In this document: piece by piece, positions 31,680 through 39,718 of the stretch | Position numbering within the stretch: position 1 is the first letter of the stretch | Layout of the letters: every line of letters begins with the position of its first letter | Origin: Rhodospirillales bacterium | Lineage (GTDB): Bacteria; Pseudomonadota; Alphaproteobacteria; Reyranellales; Reyranellaceae | Reading direction: 5' to 3' | DNA: 52,069 bases | Assembly: GCA_016185145.1 (NCBI GenBank) | Contig: JACPOB010000094.1 | Location: forward strand, 1-52,069 | The notes under the pieces: model-generated | What the model was told of the DNA's origin: nothing | The model's input: the letters and a program-made list of their open reading frames with translations, nothing else | The model's database searches: none | Made by a program: the position numbers and the translations under genes

Positions 31680-32617
31680 TCGCGAGCTTCGACCATTGGC
31701 AGGCCACGCCCGCGCAATGGCAGGGCGGGGCGGTGGCGCTGGGCAACTTCGACGGCGTGCATCGCGGCCATCAGGCGCTGCTCGACCGCACCGTCGAGCA
31801 GGCCAAGGTGCTGAACGCACCGGTCGTGGCGCTGACCTTCGAGCCGCATCCGCGCCGCTTCTTCGTGCCCGACACCGGCCCATTCCGGCTGACCCTGCCG
31901 CCGGCCAAGCGGAGGCTGCTGGAGCAGTACGGCGTGCAGGCCGTGCTGGCGCAGCGCTTCGACGAGGCCTTCGCGGCATTGTCGGCCGACGCCTTCATCG
32001 ACGACGTGCTGCTGAAGGGCATGGGCGCGCGCCATGTCGTGTGCGGCTACGATTTCACCTTCGGCGCCCGCCGCACCGGCAACGTCGAGATGCTGCGCGA
32101 ACAGGGCCGGCAGAAGGGCTTCGGCGTCACCGTGCTCGACCCGGTGATGCGTGAGGGCGAGATCTATTCCTCGACCAGGATCCGCGAGGCGCTGCGCGCC
32201 GGCTGGGTCAGCGAAGCATCCGAGCTTCTGGGCCATTCGTGGGAGATCGAGGGCGAGGTCGAGCTGGGCGACCAGCGCGGCCGGACCATCGGCTTCCCGA
32301 CGGCCAACGTGGCGCTGGGCGAGCATCTCAGGCCGCGCTTCGGCGTCTATGCCGTCCGCGTCCTGCTCGACGGCCAGAACGGCAAGGAGTGGCGGCCTGC
32401 CGTCGCCAACCTCGGCCGCCGCCCGACCTTCGGCAAGCTCAAGGAGAATTTCGAGGTCCACCTGTTCGACTTCTCGGGCGACCTCTACGGCAAGACCTTG
32501 CGTGCGGCGCTGATCGAGTTCATCCGGCCCGAGATGAAGTTCGGCGGCCTCGACCAGCTCAAGGCGCAGATCGCCGCCGACGGCGAGGCCGCGCGCAGGC
32601 TGCTCAGTGGGGCGTGA
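31676..32617 (+). CDS. ribF: Bifunctional riboflavin kinase / FAD synthetase
   Basis: 313 aa. The N-terminal FAD-synthetase domain has ALGNFDGVHRGHQALL (HxGH nucleotidylyl-transfer motif), FEPHPRRFF, GYDFTFGARRTGN and YSSTRIREAL. The C-terminal riboflavin kinase domain has GRTIGFPTANVAL (PTAN metal/ATP motif), GVYAVRV, PAVANLGRRPTF and FEVHLFDF with the catalytic Glu. It makes FMN and FAD. ATG 31676 overlaps the MaoC stop by 4 bases. Complete and of normal length. Confidence 0.95.
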   Translation: MIASFDHWQATPAQWQGGAVALGNFDGVHRGHQALLDRTVEQAKVLNAPVVALTFEPHPRRFFVPDTGPFRLTLPPAKRRLLEQYGVQAVLAQRFDEAFAALSADAFIDDVLLKGMGARHVVCGYDFTFGARRTGNVEMLREQGRQKGFGVTVLDPVMREGEIYSSTRIREALRAGWVSEASELLGHSWEIEGEVELGDQRGRTIGFPTANVALGEHLRPRFGVYAVRVLLDGQNGKEWRPAVANLGRRPTFGKLKENFEVHLFDFSGDLYGKTLRAALIEFIRPEMKFGGLDQLKAQIAADGEAARRLLSGA

Positions 32618-32629
32618 CAGGGCGCAAGT

Positions 32630-32945
32630 TCACTGGCGCCTGCGCGTGTCGACCGTGGAGGTAATCGTCCTGGGATTACGTCGGAGGTCGAGGCAAGCGA
32701 GCACGACGATCCGCTCCTCCTCCTCGACATAAAACAAGCCAAACGGGAATCGACGCAGGACCGCTCGTCGCACGCCACCAACGACGACCTGATAAAGTCG
32801 TGGGCCATCAGATATGTGAGCTTCAATTCGACCTAATTTCATCGAGAAACAGGCCGCCCATGCCCTGACGTTGCCCCTCGTAAGTCCGCGCAACGGTGAC
32901 GATTTCGCGGCGGGCTGCCTGGCGATAGACGACCGGCAGTGCCAC
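32630..32945 (-). pseudogene. RelE/ParE-type toxin, frameshifted
   Basis: A GTG at 32945, 4 bp after the antitoxin stop, opens MALPVVYRQAARREIVTVARTYEGQRQGMGGLFLDEI and ends at TGA near 32842. In the next frame, overlapping at 32848, the toxin continues GRIEAHISDGPRLYQVVVGGVRRAVLRRFPFGLFYVEEEERIVVLACLDLRRNPRTI. Together these give a complete ParE-like protein apart from a few residues missing at the junction (between DEI and GRIEAH). A small deletion has therefore inactivated the toxin. Gene order (antitoxin first) and spacing are standard. Confidence 0.8.
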
Positions 32946-32949
32946 CCGA

Positions 32950-33171
32950 TCAGTCGGCGCCGAATTCCCGGCGTATGTCCGCCAAGGTCACCACAGGCTC
33001 GGTCGGATTGGCACGGTACTCGTCAAGTCGGCGGCGCAGCTCCGCTCGCTGAGCATCGGTGACCGGCGCTCTTGCCTCGGCTTGAGCGACGCTATCGAGC
33101 AGGTCGTAAGCCAAGCGAAGACGCTCGTCCGGTCCCAGCTTCTCGAGTTCAGCCATGAGCGTTTTGTTCAT
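32950..33171 (-). CDS. Addiction-module antitoxin (TIGR02574-like)
   Basis: 73 aa: MNKTLMAELEKLGPDERLRLAYDLLDSVAQ, then VTDAQRAELRRRLDEYRANP and VVTLADIRREFGAD. This is the layout of the 'putative addiction module component' antitoxins paired with RelE/ParE toxins. The frame is intact while its toxin is frameshifted, so the module is probably a harmless remnant with an orphan antitoxin. No separate DNA-binding domain is visible; the N-terminal helices may bind the toxin. Confidence 0.75.
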   Translation of the reverse strand: MNKTLMAELEKLGPDERLRLAYDLLDSVAQAEARAPVTDAQRAELRRRLDEYRANPTEPVVTLADIRREFGAD

Positions 33172-33294
33172 GCCTCAATGATATCGGAAGGCGAACTCGC
33201 TGTAAGGGCCCTTTCCTCTGGCTGGATGGGCATTGACCGAAGGACGGATGGCGAGGCCGTATGCACGGACCTCTCCATCCGACAGTCGTCTGTC

Positions 33295-33834
33295 TTAATC
33301 CGGCCGAGAATCACCCGCATCGATATAGCTGATCGGCGGCGTGTGCTTCTTGAAGAGCTTGCGGGTCTCGGCCTGCAGGCTGCGGAACACCGCCGGCGTC
33401 ACGGCGAGGCCGGTGCTGGAGAGGGCGGCCGCGACGTTCACGGTCTTGCCGTAGACGTCGATGATCTCCTCGCCGGGGCTGCCGACCCGGCCGATCGCGA
33501 CGGGCCCCAGGTGCAGCTTGACGATGATCTCGGTCCTGAAGCCGTGCTTGGCCAGCCACTCGCGGCCCGCGGTTTGCACGGACCGCAAGGCAAGAACGCC
33601 GCGGTCGGCCGCGTCGGCCGGGAAGGCGGCCAGGCCCGCGTCGCCCAGGGTCTTGATCAATCGTCCGCCGGCGTCGCTGACGATTTGCCCGGTGAGGGCG
33701 AAGTAGCCCGCCATCATGGCGAGCAGCTCGTTTGGCTCGGTCTTCTCCGCATGGCGCATGTAGCCGGCAAGATCATAGAAGCCGACCAGGAGCTCACGTT
33801 CCGTCGGCATGCGCAATTCCGTCCAGAAGGACAT
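33295..33834 (-). CDS. Stand-alone class III nucleotide cyclase-like domain, atypical
   Basis: 179 aa, essentially one cyclase homology domain. First metal Asp in LVGFYDLAGYM, second in RLIKTLGDAGLAAF with the adenine-specifying Lys (IKTLGD). Later, EEIIDVYGKTVNVAAALSSTG aligns with the motif ending VNxAARLE: the Asn is kept but the transition-state Arg is replaced by Ala. The protein may therefore be a weak or inactive cyclase, a nucleotide sensor, or a heterodimer partner. No N-terminal sensor or membrane segment. Transcribed alone, with no neighbouring response genes. Confidence 0.72.
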   Translation of the reverse strand: MSFWTELRMPTERELLVGFYDLAGYMRHAEKTEPNELLAMMAGYFALTGQIVSDAGGRLIKTLGDAGLAAFPADAADRGVLALRSVQTAGREWLAKHGFRTEIIVKLHLGPVAIGRVGSPGEEIIDVYGKTVNVAAALSSTGLAVTPAVFRSLQAETRKLFKKHTPPISYIDAGDSRPD

Positions 33835-34021
33835 GCGCGTTCTCCTCGGTTGCTGTGTTCGCAGGCGGCCCAGGGTCCGCCAGTAAGGGGAGAAATCGCC
33901 GGCCCATGCCCGTCGAGCGCTTGTCCGGCAGTGACGGAATTATCCAGGCGCGGAGCCGACAGCGTCAAGGAGTGAAGAACTTGGGTTATGCGATCCATGG
34001 TTCGCGCGACTTCCCTGCGGA
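33835..34021. other. Intergenic region upstream of ileS, no gene recognised
   Basis: First half of the 350-bp gap between the cyclase-like gene and ileS. No convincing ORF, RNA or repeat was seen. It should hold the divergent promoter of the cyclase-like gene, but no clear boxes stand out. Confidence 0.4.
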
Positions 34022-34050
34022 TTGACCCTTTCCGGCCCCATCCCTAGATT
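34022..34050 (+). promoter_or_regulatory. Predicted promoter of ileS
   Basis: -35 TTGACC (34022-34027), 17-base spacer, -10 TAGATT (34045-34050). Predicted start about 34057, giving a leader of roughly 130 nt before the ileS start codon. Confidence 0.6.
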
Positions 34051-34059
34051 GAAACTCCT

Positions 34060-34107
34060 ATGTTCATCGGGGCCCTTCAGGAGCGAATTACCCGCCCGGT
34101 CCGCTAG
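34060..34107 (+). other. Candidate 15-aa leader peptide of ileS
   Basis: ATG 34060 to TAG 34105-34107 encodes MFIGALQERITRPVR. The ATG is about 3 bases from the predicted transcription start, so translation would be leaderless. It contains two Ile codons (ATC, ATT). The TAG stop lies in the loop of the following hairpin, an arrangement that could couple ribosome position to hairpin formation. Translation is unproven. Confidence 0.35.
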
Positions 34108-34125
34108 CGGCGGCCGGGTCGTTTT
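34095..34125 (+). promoter_or_regulatory. GC-rich leader hairpin before ileS
   Basis: CCCGG-T-CCGC-TA-GCGG-CGG-CCGGG followed by TCGTTTT: a nine-bp stem with small bulges and a short T-run, 60 nt upstream of the ileS start. Terminator-like; candidate attenuator. Shares CCGCTAG with the asd leader hairpin. Confidence 0.5.
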
Positions 34126-34185
34126 GCCTGTACGCGGCCATCGCCTGGGTGGCTATTCTCTCGCTCCTCCTGCACCGAGTTTTTC

Positions 34186-37047
34186 GTGACAACTGACTAC
34201 AAATCCAGCGTCTTCCTGCCCAAGACCGACTTCCCCATGCGCGCCGGCCTGCCCAAGAAGGAGCCGGAGCTCCTGAAGCGCTGGGCCGACATGCAGCTGT
34301 TCCATCGGTTGCGCGCCGAGAGCCGCGGCCGGCCCAAGTTCGTCCTGCATGACGGCCCGCCCTACGCCAACGGCAACCTCCATATCGGCCATGCGCTCAA
34401 CAAGATCCTGAAGGACCTCGTGACGCGCACCCAGCAGATGCTGGGCAAGGACAGCCACTATGTGCCGGGCTGGGACTGCCACGGCCTGCCGATCGAATGG
34501 AAGATCGAGGAGGAGTACCGCGCCAAGAAACAGGACAAGGATGCCGTGCCGGTCGGCGAGTTCCGCCGCCAGTGCCGCGCCTTCGCCGATCACTGGATCG
34601 GCGTCCAGCGCGAGGAGTTCAAGCGGCTGGGCGTCGAGGGCGACTGGGAGAACTACTATTCGACCATGGCTTACGAGTCGGAGGCCGTGATCGCCGGCGA
34701 ACTCGGCAAGTTCCTGATGAACGGCGGCCTCTACAAGGGCTCCAAGGCGGTGCTGTGGAGCGTCGTCGAGAAGACCGCGCTGGCCGAGGCCGAGATCGAG
34801 TATCACGACCATACGTCGGACACGGTCCATGTCCGCTTCCCGGTGGTGAAATCCAAGGACGGCAAACTCGACGGCGCATCGGTCGTGATCTGGACCACGA
34901 CGCCCTGGACCATGCCGGGCAATCGGGCGCTCGCCTTCGGGCCCGACATCGCCTACGCGCTGGTCGAGGTCGCCGCCGTCGGCGAAGGCAGCCGCGCCAA
35001 GGTCGGCGAGAAGATGATCCTGGCCAAGGATCTGGTGAACGCCGTCGCCGAGGAGGTGAAGTTCACGCCCAAGGTGCTGGGCGACATCGCGACCGAGGAT
35101 TTCGACGGATTGCTCGCCGCCCATCCGCTGCGCGGCCAGGATCGCGGGGGGGGCTACGAGTTCGACGTGCGCCTGCTGCCGGGATCGTTCGTCACCGCCG
35201 ACGCCGGCACCGGCTTCGTGCACATCGCGCCGGGCCACGGCGCCGACGACTATGAGCTGGGCGTCGCCAACGGCGTGGAAGTGCCCGACACGGTGGCCGA
35301 GGACGGCAGCTACTATCCGCACGTGCCGCTGTTCGCCGGCAAGCGCGTCTACACGTCGACCGGCACGAAGGGCGACGCCAACAAGGCCGTCATCCAGGCG
35401 CTCGACGAGGCCGGCAAGCTGCTGGCCTCCGGTCGCATCCGCCACAGCTATCCGCACTCCTGGCGCTCCAAGGCGCCGGTGATCTTCCGCAATGCGCCGC
35501 AGTGGTTCATCGCCATGGACAAGCCGATCTCCGAGATCGGCGGTACCTTGCGCGAGAAGGCGCTGGCGGCGATCGATGCGACGCGCTTCGTGCCGCAAGC
35601 TGGCTACAACCGCCTGCGCAGCATGATCGAGCAGCGGCCCGACTGGTGCGTGTCGCGCCAGCGCGCTTGGGGCGTGCCGATCACGGTGTTCGTCAACAAG
35701 GCGACCGGCGAACCCCTGCGCGATCCCGAGGTGATGGCGCGTGTCGTAGAAGCCTTCCGCAGCGAAGGCGCCGACGTCTGGTTCGAAAGCCCGCCCGAGC
35801 GCTTCCTCGGCAACAAGTACAAGGCCGAGGATTACGAGCAAGTGAAGGACATCCTCGATGTCTGGTTCGACTCGGGCTCCACGCACGCCTTCACGCTCGA
35901 AGGCAATCCCGAGCTGAAGTGGCCGGCCGACCTCTATCTCGAAGGCTCCGACCAGCACCGCGGCTGGTTCCATTCCTCGCTGCTGGAGAGCTGCGGCACC
36001 AGAGGCCGCGCGCCTTATGACGGCGTGCTGACCCACGGCTTCACGCTCGACGAGCAGGGCCGCAAGATGTCCAAGTCGTTGGGCAACATCACAGCGCCGC
36101 AGGCCGTGTGCGACCAGTACGGCGCCGACATCCTGCGCCTGTGGGTGGTCGGCACCGACTACACCGAGGACCAGCGCATCGGCCCGGAGATCCTGAAGCA
36201 CCAGGCCGAGGCCTATCGCCGGCTGCGCAACACCTTGCGCTACCTCCTGGGCAGCCTCGCCGGCTACTCGGCGGCCGAGAAGGTGGCCTATGCCGACATG
36301 CCCGAGCTCGAGCGCTGGGTGCTGCATCGCCTGGCCGAGCTCGACGCCGTGTTCCGGCCGGCGGTCGACGACTTCGACTTCCACAAGATCGCCACCGAGC
36401 TGCACAATTTCTGCGCCGTCGATCTCTCGGCCTTCTACTTCGACATCCGCAAGGATGCGATCTACTGCGACGCCGCCGATGCGGTGCGCCGGCGCGCCGC
36501 GCGCACGGTGATGGCGGAGCTGTTCTCCTTCCTCACCGCCTGGCTCGCGCCCATCACCTGCTTCACTGCCGAGGAGGCCTGGCTGGCGCGGCCCAAGGAC
36601 GTGCCGGACGGCGCCGCTGAGAGCGTGCATCTCAGGCTCTATCCCGAGATCCCGGCGGCGTGGCTCGACGCCGGCCTCGGCGAGAAATGGAAGACGGTGC
36701 GGGCGCTGCGCCGCGTCGTCACCGGCGCGCTCGAGCTGGAGCGCGCCGAGAAGCGCATCGGCTCGAGCCTGCAGGCCGCGCCGCACGTCCACGTCGCCAG
36801 GGAATACATCGCCGCCATGAAGGATCTCGACCTCGCCGAGATCTGCATCACCTCGGGCGGCGAATTGATCGAAGGCGAACCGGCCGCGACCGATTTCAAG
36901 CTGCCCGACGTGCCGGGCGTCGGCGTGGCGCCGTTGCTCGCCCACGGCAGCAAATGTGCACGCTGCTGGCAGGTCCTGCCCGAGGTCGGCAAGTCGGCCA
37001 AGCACCCGCTGCTCTGCCATCGCTGCGAAGAGGCGGTGAGCTCATGA
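34186..37047 (+). CDS. ileS: Isoleucyl-tRNA synthetase
   Basis: 953 aa. Class I motifs HIGH (residues 66-69, in NGNLHIGHALNK) and KMSKS (627-631, in GRKMSKSLGN). The editing (CP1) domain has VVIWTTTPWTMPGNRAL (threonine-rich peptide) and GTGFVHIAPGHGADDY. The C-terminal zinc ribbon CARCWQVLPE...LLCHRCEEAV is present, so it is the bacterial, eubacterial-type enzyme. Start GTG 34186 (VTTDYKSSVFLPKTDFPMRAGLPKKEPELL) fits the family N-terminus; no strong ribosome site is visible before it. Followed by repeat copy 2 and lspA. Confidence 0.97.
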   Translation: MTTDYKSSVFLPKTDFPMRAGLPKKEPELLKRWADMQLFHRLRAESRGRPKFVLHDGPPYANGNLHIGHALNKILKDLVTRTQQMLGKDSHYVPGWDCHGLPIEWKIEEEYRAKKQDKDAVPVGEFRRQCRAFADHWIGVQREEFKRLGVEGDWENYYSTMAYESEAVIAGELGKFLMNGGLYKGSKAVLWSVVEKTALAEAEIEYHDHTSDTVHVRFPVVKSKDGKLDGASVVIWTTTPWTMPGNRALAFGPDIAYALVEVAAVGEGSRAKVGEKMILAKDLVNAVAEEVKFTPKVLGDIATEDFDGLLAAHPLRGQDRGGGYEFDVRLLPGSFVTADAGTGFVHIAPGHGADDYELGVANGVEVPDTVAEDGSYYPHVPLFAGKRVYTSTGTKGDANKAVIQALDEAGKLLASGRIRHSYPHSWRSKAPVIFRNAPQWFIAMDKPISEIGGTLREKALAAIDATRFVPQAGYNRLRSMIEQRPDWCVSRQRAWGVPITVFVNKATGEPLRDPEVMARVVEAFRSEGADVWFESPPERFLGNKYKAEDYEQVKDILDVWFDSGSTHAFTLEGNPELKWPADLYLEGSDQHRGWFHSSLLESCGTRGRAPYDGVLTHGFTLDEQGRKMSKSLGNITAPQAVCDQYGADILRLWVVGTDYTEDQRIGPEILKHQAEAYRRLRNTLRYLLGSLAGYSAAEKVAYADMPELERWVLHRLAELDAVFRPAVDDFDFHKIATELHNFCAVDLSAFYFDIRKDAIYCDAADAVRRRAARTVMAELFSFLTAWLAPITCFTAEEAWLARPKDVPDGAAESVHLRLYPEIPAAWLDAGLGEKWKTVRALRRVVTGALELERAEKRIGSSLQAAPHVHVAREYIAAMKDLDLAEICITSGGELIEGEPAATDFKLPDVPGVGVAPLLAHGSKCARCWQVLPEVGKSAKHPLLCHRCEEAVSS

Positions 37048-37067
37048 AACTGGCCGTTCAACGTGCA

Positions 37068-37179
37068 CCTCACCCTGAGGAGCGGCCCGAAGGGCCGCGT
37101 CTCGAAGGGTGGGCCACGCGCCTGGTCTTGGAGCCCATCCTTCGAGACGCCGTGCTTCGCACGGCTCCTCAGGATGAGG
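37068..37179. repeat. Cloverleaf-type repeat, CCTCACCC family, copy 2
   Basis: Outer arms CCTCACCCTGAGGAGC (37068-37083) and GCTCCTCAGGATGAGG (37164-37179), 15 of 16 paired. Inside: hairpin GCGGCCC-GAA-GGGCCGC (37082-37098), stem CGTCTCGAAGGGTGGGC (37098-37114) / GCCCATCCTTCGAGACG (37133-37149) with 16 of 17 paired, hairpin GCCGTGC-TTC-GCACGGC (37149-37165). It lies between ileS and lspA on the same transcript. The hairpins differ in sequence from copy 1 but remain paired. Confidence 0.9.
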
Positions 37180-37204
37180 TCATCTTTGCCGGAGACATCG
37201 CTTA

Positions 37205-37687
37205 ATGAGGCCCATCGACCGCCAGGCCATGGCGCTGGTCGTGATCACCCTGATCGCCGACCAGCTCTCCAAGCAGCTCATGCTGAGCTACCTGATGAAG
37301 GCCGGCCCCATCGTGTCGGTGATCGACGGCTTTTTCCGTCTGGTGATCGTCTGGAATCGCGGCGTCAGCTTCGGCCTGATGGGCGGCGACGGCGCGCTGC
37401 CGCCCTGGGTGCTGTCGGCCGTGGCCATCGCCGTGTGCATCGGACTCTTCATCTGGCTGCGACGAACCGACCGGCCGTTCACGGCATGGGGCATCGGCCT
37501 TGTCATGGGGGGCGCCATCGGTAATGTTATCGACCGCGCCCGTTGGGGAGCGGTGTTCGACTTCGCCGATTTCCATATTGGCCATTGGCATTGGCCGGCG
37601 TTCAACATCGCCGATTCGGCGATCGTTGTCGGCGTCGGCCTGATGCTCATCGATTCCCTTGTCGGCGAAAAACAACGCGCGCCCTGA
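37205..37687 (+). CDS. lspA: Lipoprotein signal peptidase (signal peptidase II)
   Basis: 160 aa with four membrane segments. The first contains LVVITLIADQLSKQLM (conserved D-Q-x-x-K), then VWNRGVSFGLM (N-x-G-x-x-F), GGAIGNVIDRARWGAVFDFADFH with the first catalytic Asp (GNxxDR...DF) and WPAFNIADSAIVVG with the second. It removes signal peptides from prolipoproteins in the inner membrane; the next gene encodes a lipoprotein. ATG 37205, 26 bp after the repeat. Confidence 0.95.
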   Translation: MRPIDRQAMALVVITLIADQLSKQLMLSYLMKAGPIVSVIDGFFRLVIVWNRGVSFGLMGGDGALPPWVLSAVAIAVCIGLFIWLRRTDRPFTAWGIGLVMGGAIGNVIDRARWGAVFDFADFHIGHWHWPAFNIADSAIVVGVGLMLIDSLVGEKQRAP

Positions 37688-37733
37688 TGCGGCCATGATC
37701 AGTGAAGAAAACAACAAGACCGAAGGACGAACG

Positions 37734-38327
37734 ATGCAACGGACGATCCTGACACCGGCAGGCCTCCTCACCCTCGCGGCCCTCAGCGTCGTGGCCCTGG
37801 GTGGCTGCAGCGCCTTGGAGAATCTCGGCGGCAGCAAGAAGGTGTCGCCCGACGAGTTCAAGATCGTCTCGCACTCGCCGCTCACCATGCCGCCCAACGC
37901 CGAGCTCAGGCCGCCCAGGCCCGGTGAGCCCCGGCCGCAGGAAGTGACGCCGGCCGACCAGGCCAAGGAGGCGCTGTCGCCGGCGTTGGCCGCTCGCCCG
38001 CAGCGCAACCAGGTGATGACCGGCGCCGCCCAGGCGCCGGGCCGCACCAGCGCCGAGACGGCACTGGTGCAGAAGGCCGGTGGCGGCAACGTCGATCCCA
38101 ACATCCGCAGCCGGGTCAACCAGGACACCAAGACCATCAACGACAGCGACAAGTCGTTCATCGACAGCCTGATCTTCTGGCAGGACACGCCGCCTTCCGG
38201 CGTCGTCGTCGACCCGACCAAGGAGCAGCAGCGCATCCGCGACGCCCAGGCGGCCGGCCAATCCACCTCGGGCCAGACGCCGACCATCAAGCGGCGCCAG
38301 CGCGGCCTGCTCGAAGGCCTCTTCTGA
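37734..38327 (+). CDS. DUF3035 lipoprotein
   Basis: 197 aa. Signal peptide with lipobox: MQRTILTPAGLLTLAALSVVALGGC, cleavage before Cys25 (LGG-C). ATG 37734 is chosen because GAAGGACG precedes it and the signal peptide then has normal length. The mature part is polar, with PDEFKIVSHSPLTMPPNAELRPPRPGEPRPQE, the DUF3035 core, and a disordered basic C-terminus (TIKRRQRGLLEGLF). It is regularly found between lspA and M16 peptidase genes in alphaproteobacteria; function unknown, envelope-located. Confidence 0.85.
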   Translation: MQRTILTPAGLLTLAALSVVALGGCSALENLGGSKKVSPDEFKIVSHSPLTMPPNAELRPPRPGEPRPQEVTPADQAKEALSPALAARPQRNQVMTGAAQAPGRTSAETALVQKAGGGNVDPNIRSRVNQDTKTINDSDKSFIDSLIFWQDTPPSGVVVDPTKEQQRIRDAQAAGQSTSGQTPTIKRRQRGLLEGLF

Positions 38328-39718
38328 GCCGCGCGGCGATCTCGCGCCGTCGCGCTCTGCTCGGCGGCTCTTTGCTAGCGGGAATCGTTGCGACCGGCAC
38401 GCTCGCCGCGCCGTCGGTCGCGCGCGCCAAGCTTTTTTCGGTCGAGCGGCGCAAGTCCGAGTTCTTCACCCTGCCCAACGGGCTGCAGGTCGTGGTCCTG
38501 CCGTCGAGCCGCGCGCCGATCGTCAACCAGCTCGTGGTCTACAAGGTCGGCAGCGCCGACGAAGTCTACGGCAAGACCGGCATCGCCCATTTCCTCGAGC
38601 ACATGATGTTCAAGGGCACCGGCACCGTCGGGCCGACCGAGTTCTCGCGCATCGTCTCCCGGAACGGCGGGCGCGACAACGCCTATACGAGCTTCGACAC
38701 CACCGGCTACTACCAGACGGTCGCGCCCGACCGGCTGGAGATGGTCATGCGCATGGAGGCCGACCGCATGGCCAACCTGCGCATCACCGAGAAGGAGCTG
38801 ATCCCCGAGCGCCAGGTCGTGCTCGAGGAGCGCCGCATGCGCATCGAGAACTCGCCGGCGGCGCTCCTGGGCGAGGCGGTGCAGGAGCAGCTCTACGGCC
38901 GCCACAAGCCCTACGGCATGCCGATCTCGGGCTACGTCGACGACGTGAAGAAGCTCAGCGTCCACGATCTCGCGGCGTTCTATGCCAAGTGGTACATGCC
39001 CAACAACGCGATCCTGATCGTGGCCGGCGACACCACGGCCGAGCAGGTGCGCAAGCTCGCCGAGAAGCACTACGGACCGATCCCCCAGCGCAAGGTCGAT
39101 CCGCGCCGCCGGCCGGGCGAGGGCGCGTCCGACCTGCCGCAGCGTGTCACGCGCGCCGATGCGCGCGTCGCCGAGCCGCGCTGGTCGCGCTACTACCTCG
39201 CGCCGTCCTACCACAAGGGCGAAAGCCAGTACGCCTATGCCCTGCAGGTGCTGGCGCGGCTGCTGGGCGGCGGCGAGACCAGCCGGTTGTGGAAGGCCCT
39301 GGTGGACGACCGCAAGCTGGCGCTGTCGGCATGGGCCTCCTACAGCCCATCGAGCCTCGGTCTCACCTCCTTCGATCTCGGTGTTCATCCCGCGTCGGGC
39401 ACGCCGATCGTCGAGATCGAGAGCGCGGTCGGCGGATTGCTGGGCAAGCTGCTCGACGACGGCGTCACCGCCGAGGAAGTCGAGCGGGCGCAGAACCAGC
39501 TGCTGGCGGCCGCGATCTATTCGCAGGATTCGCTGCAAAGCGGCCCGCGCATCTACGGCGGCGCGCTCGGCGTCGGCGGCACGGTGGCCGATATCGACGC
39601 CTGGCCGCAGCGCATCAGTGCCGTCACGCCGGCCGCCGTGGTCTCCGCCGCCCGCCATGTCTGGCGCGCCGACGGGCTCGTGACCTCGGTGCTGACGCCG
39701 CAGGAAGGCATGCGGTGA
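38324..39718 (+). CDS. M16 zinc peptidase, catalytic member, probable CTG start
   Basis: The catalytic inverted zincin motif is HFLEHMMF (HxxEH) with the downstream Glu in ERQVVLEERRM. R/Y pair in the C-lobe is also visible. No ATG, GTG or TTG lies in frame before TTG 38372, which would give a signal without its positively charged head. Upstream codons in frame read LSRAAISRRRALLGGSLLAGIVATGTLAAPSVARA, a twin-arginine-like signal. CTG 38324 overlaps the preceding TGA (CTGA, like the common ATGA) and has GAAGG six bases upstream, so I place the start there; 464 aa. Probably periplasmic, working with the next gene product. Confidence 0.82.
   Translation: MSRAAISRRRALLGGSLLAGIVATGTLAAPSVARAKLFSVERRKSEFFTLPNGLQVVVLPSSRAPIVNQLVVYKVGSADEVYGKTGIAHFLEHMMFKGTGTVGPTEFSRIVSRNGGRDNAYTSFDTTGYYQTVAPDRLEMVMRMEADRMANLRITEKELIPERQVVLEERRMRIENSPAALLGEAVQEQLYGRHKPYGMPISGYVDDVKKLSVHDLAAFYAKWYMPNNAILIVAGDTTAEQVRKLAEKHYGPIPQRKVDPRRRPGEGASDLPQRVTRADARVAEPRWSRYYLAPSYHKGESQYAYALQVLARLLGGGETSRLWKALVDDRKLALSAWASYSPSSLGLTSFDLGVHPASGTPIVEIESAVGGLLGKLLDDGVTAEEVERAQNQLLAAAIYSQDSLQSGPRIYGGALGVGGTVADIDAWPQRISAVTPAAVVSAARHVWRADGLVTSVLTPQEGMR

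Noticed and set aside
34057..34185. A T-box riboswitch upstream of ileS
   Set aside because: No T-box consensus or specifier stem; T-boxes are also not typical of alphaproteobacteria.
34153..37020. A 955-codon minus-strand open frame opposite ileS
   Set aside because: Shadow of ileS: composition is typical of antisense frames and no domain was recognised.
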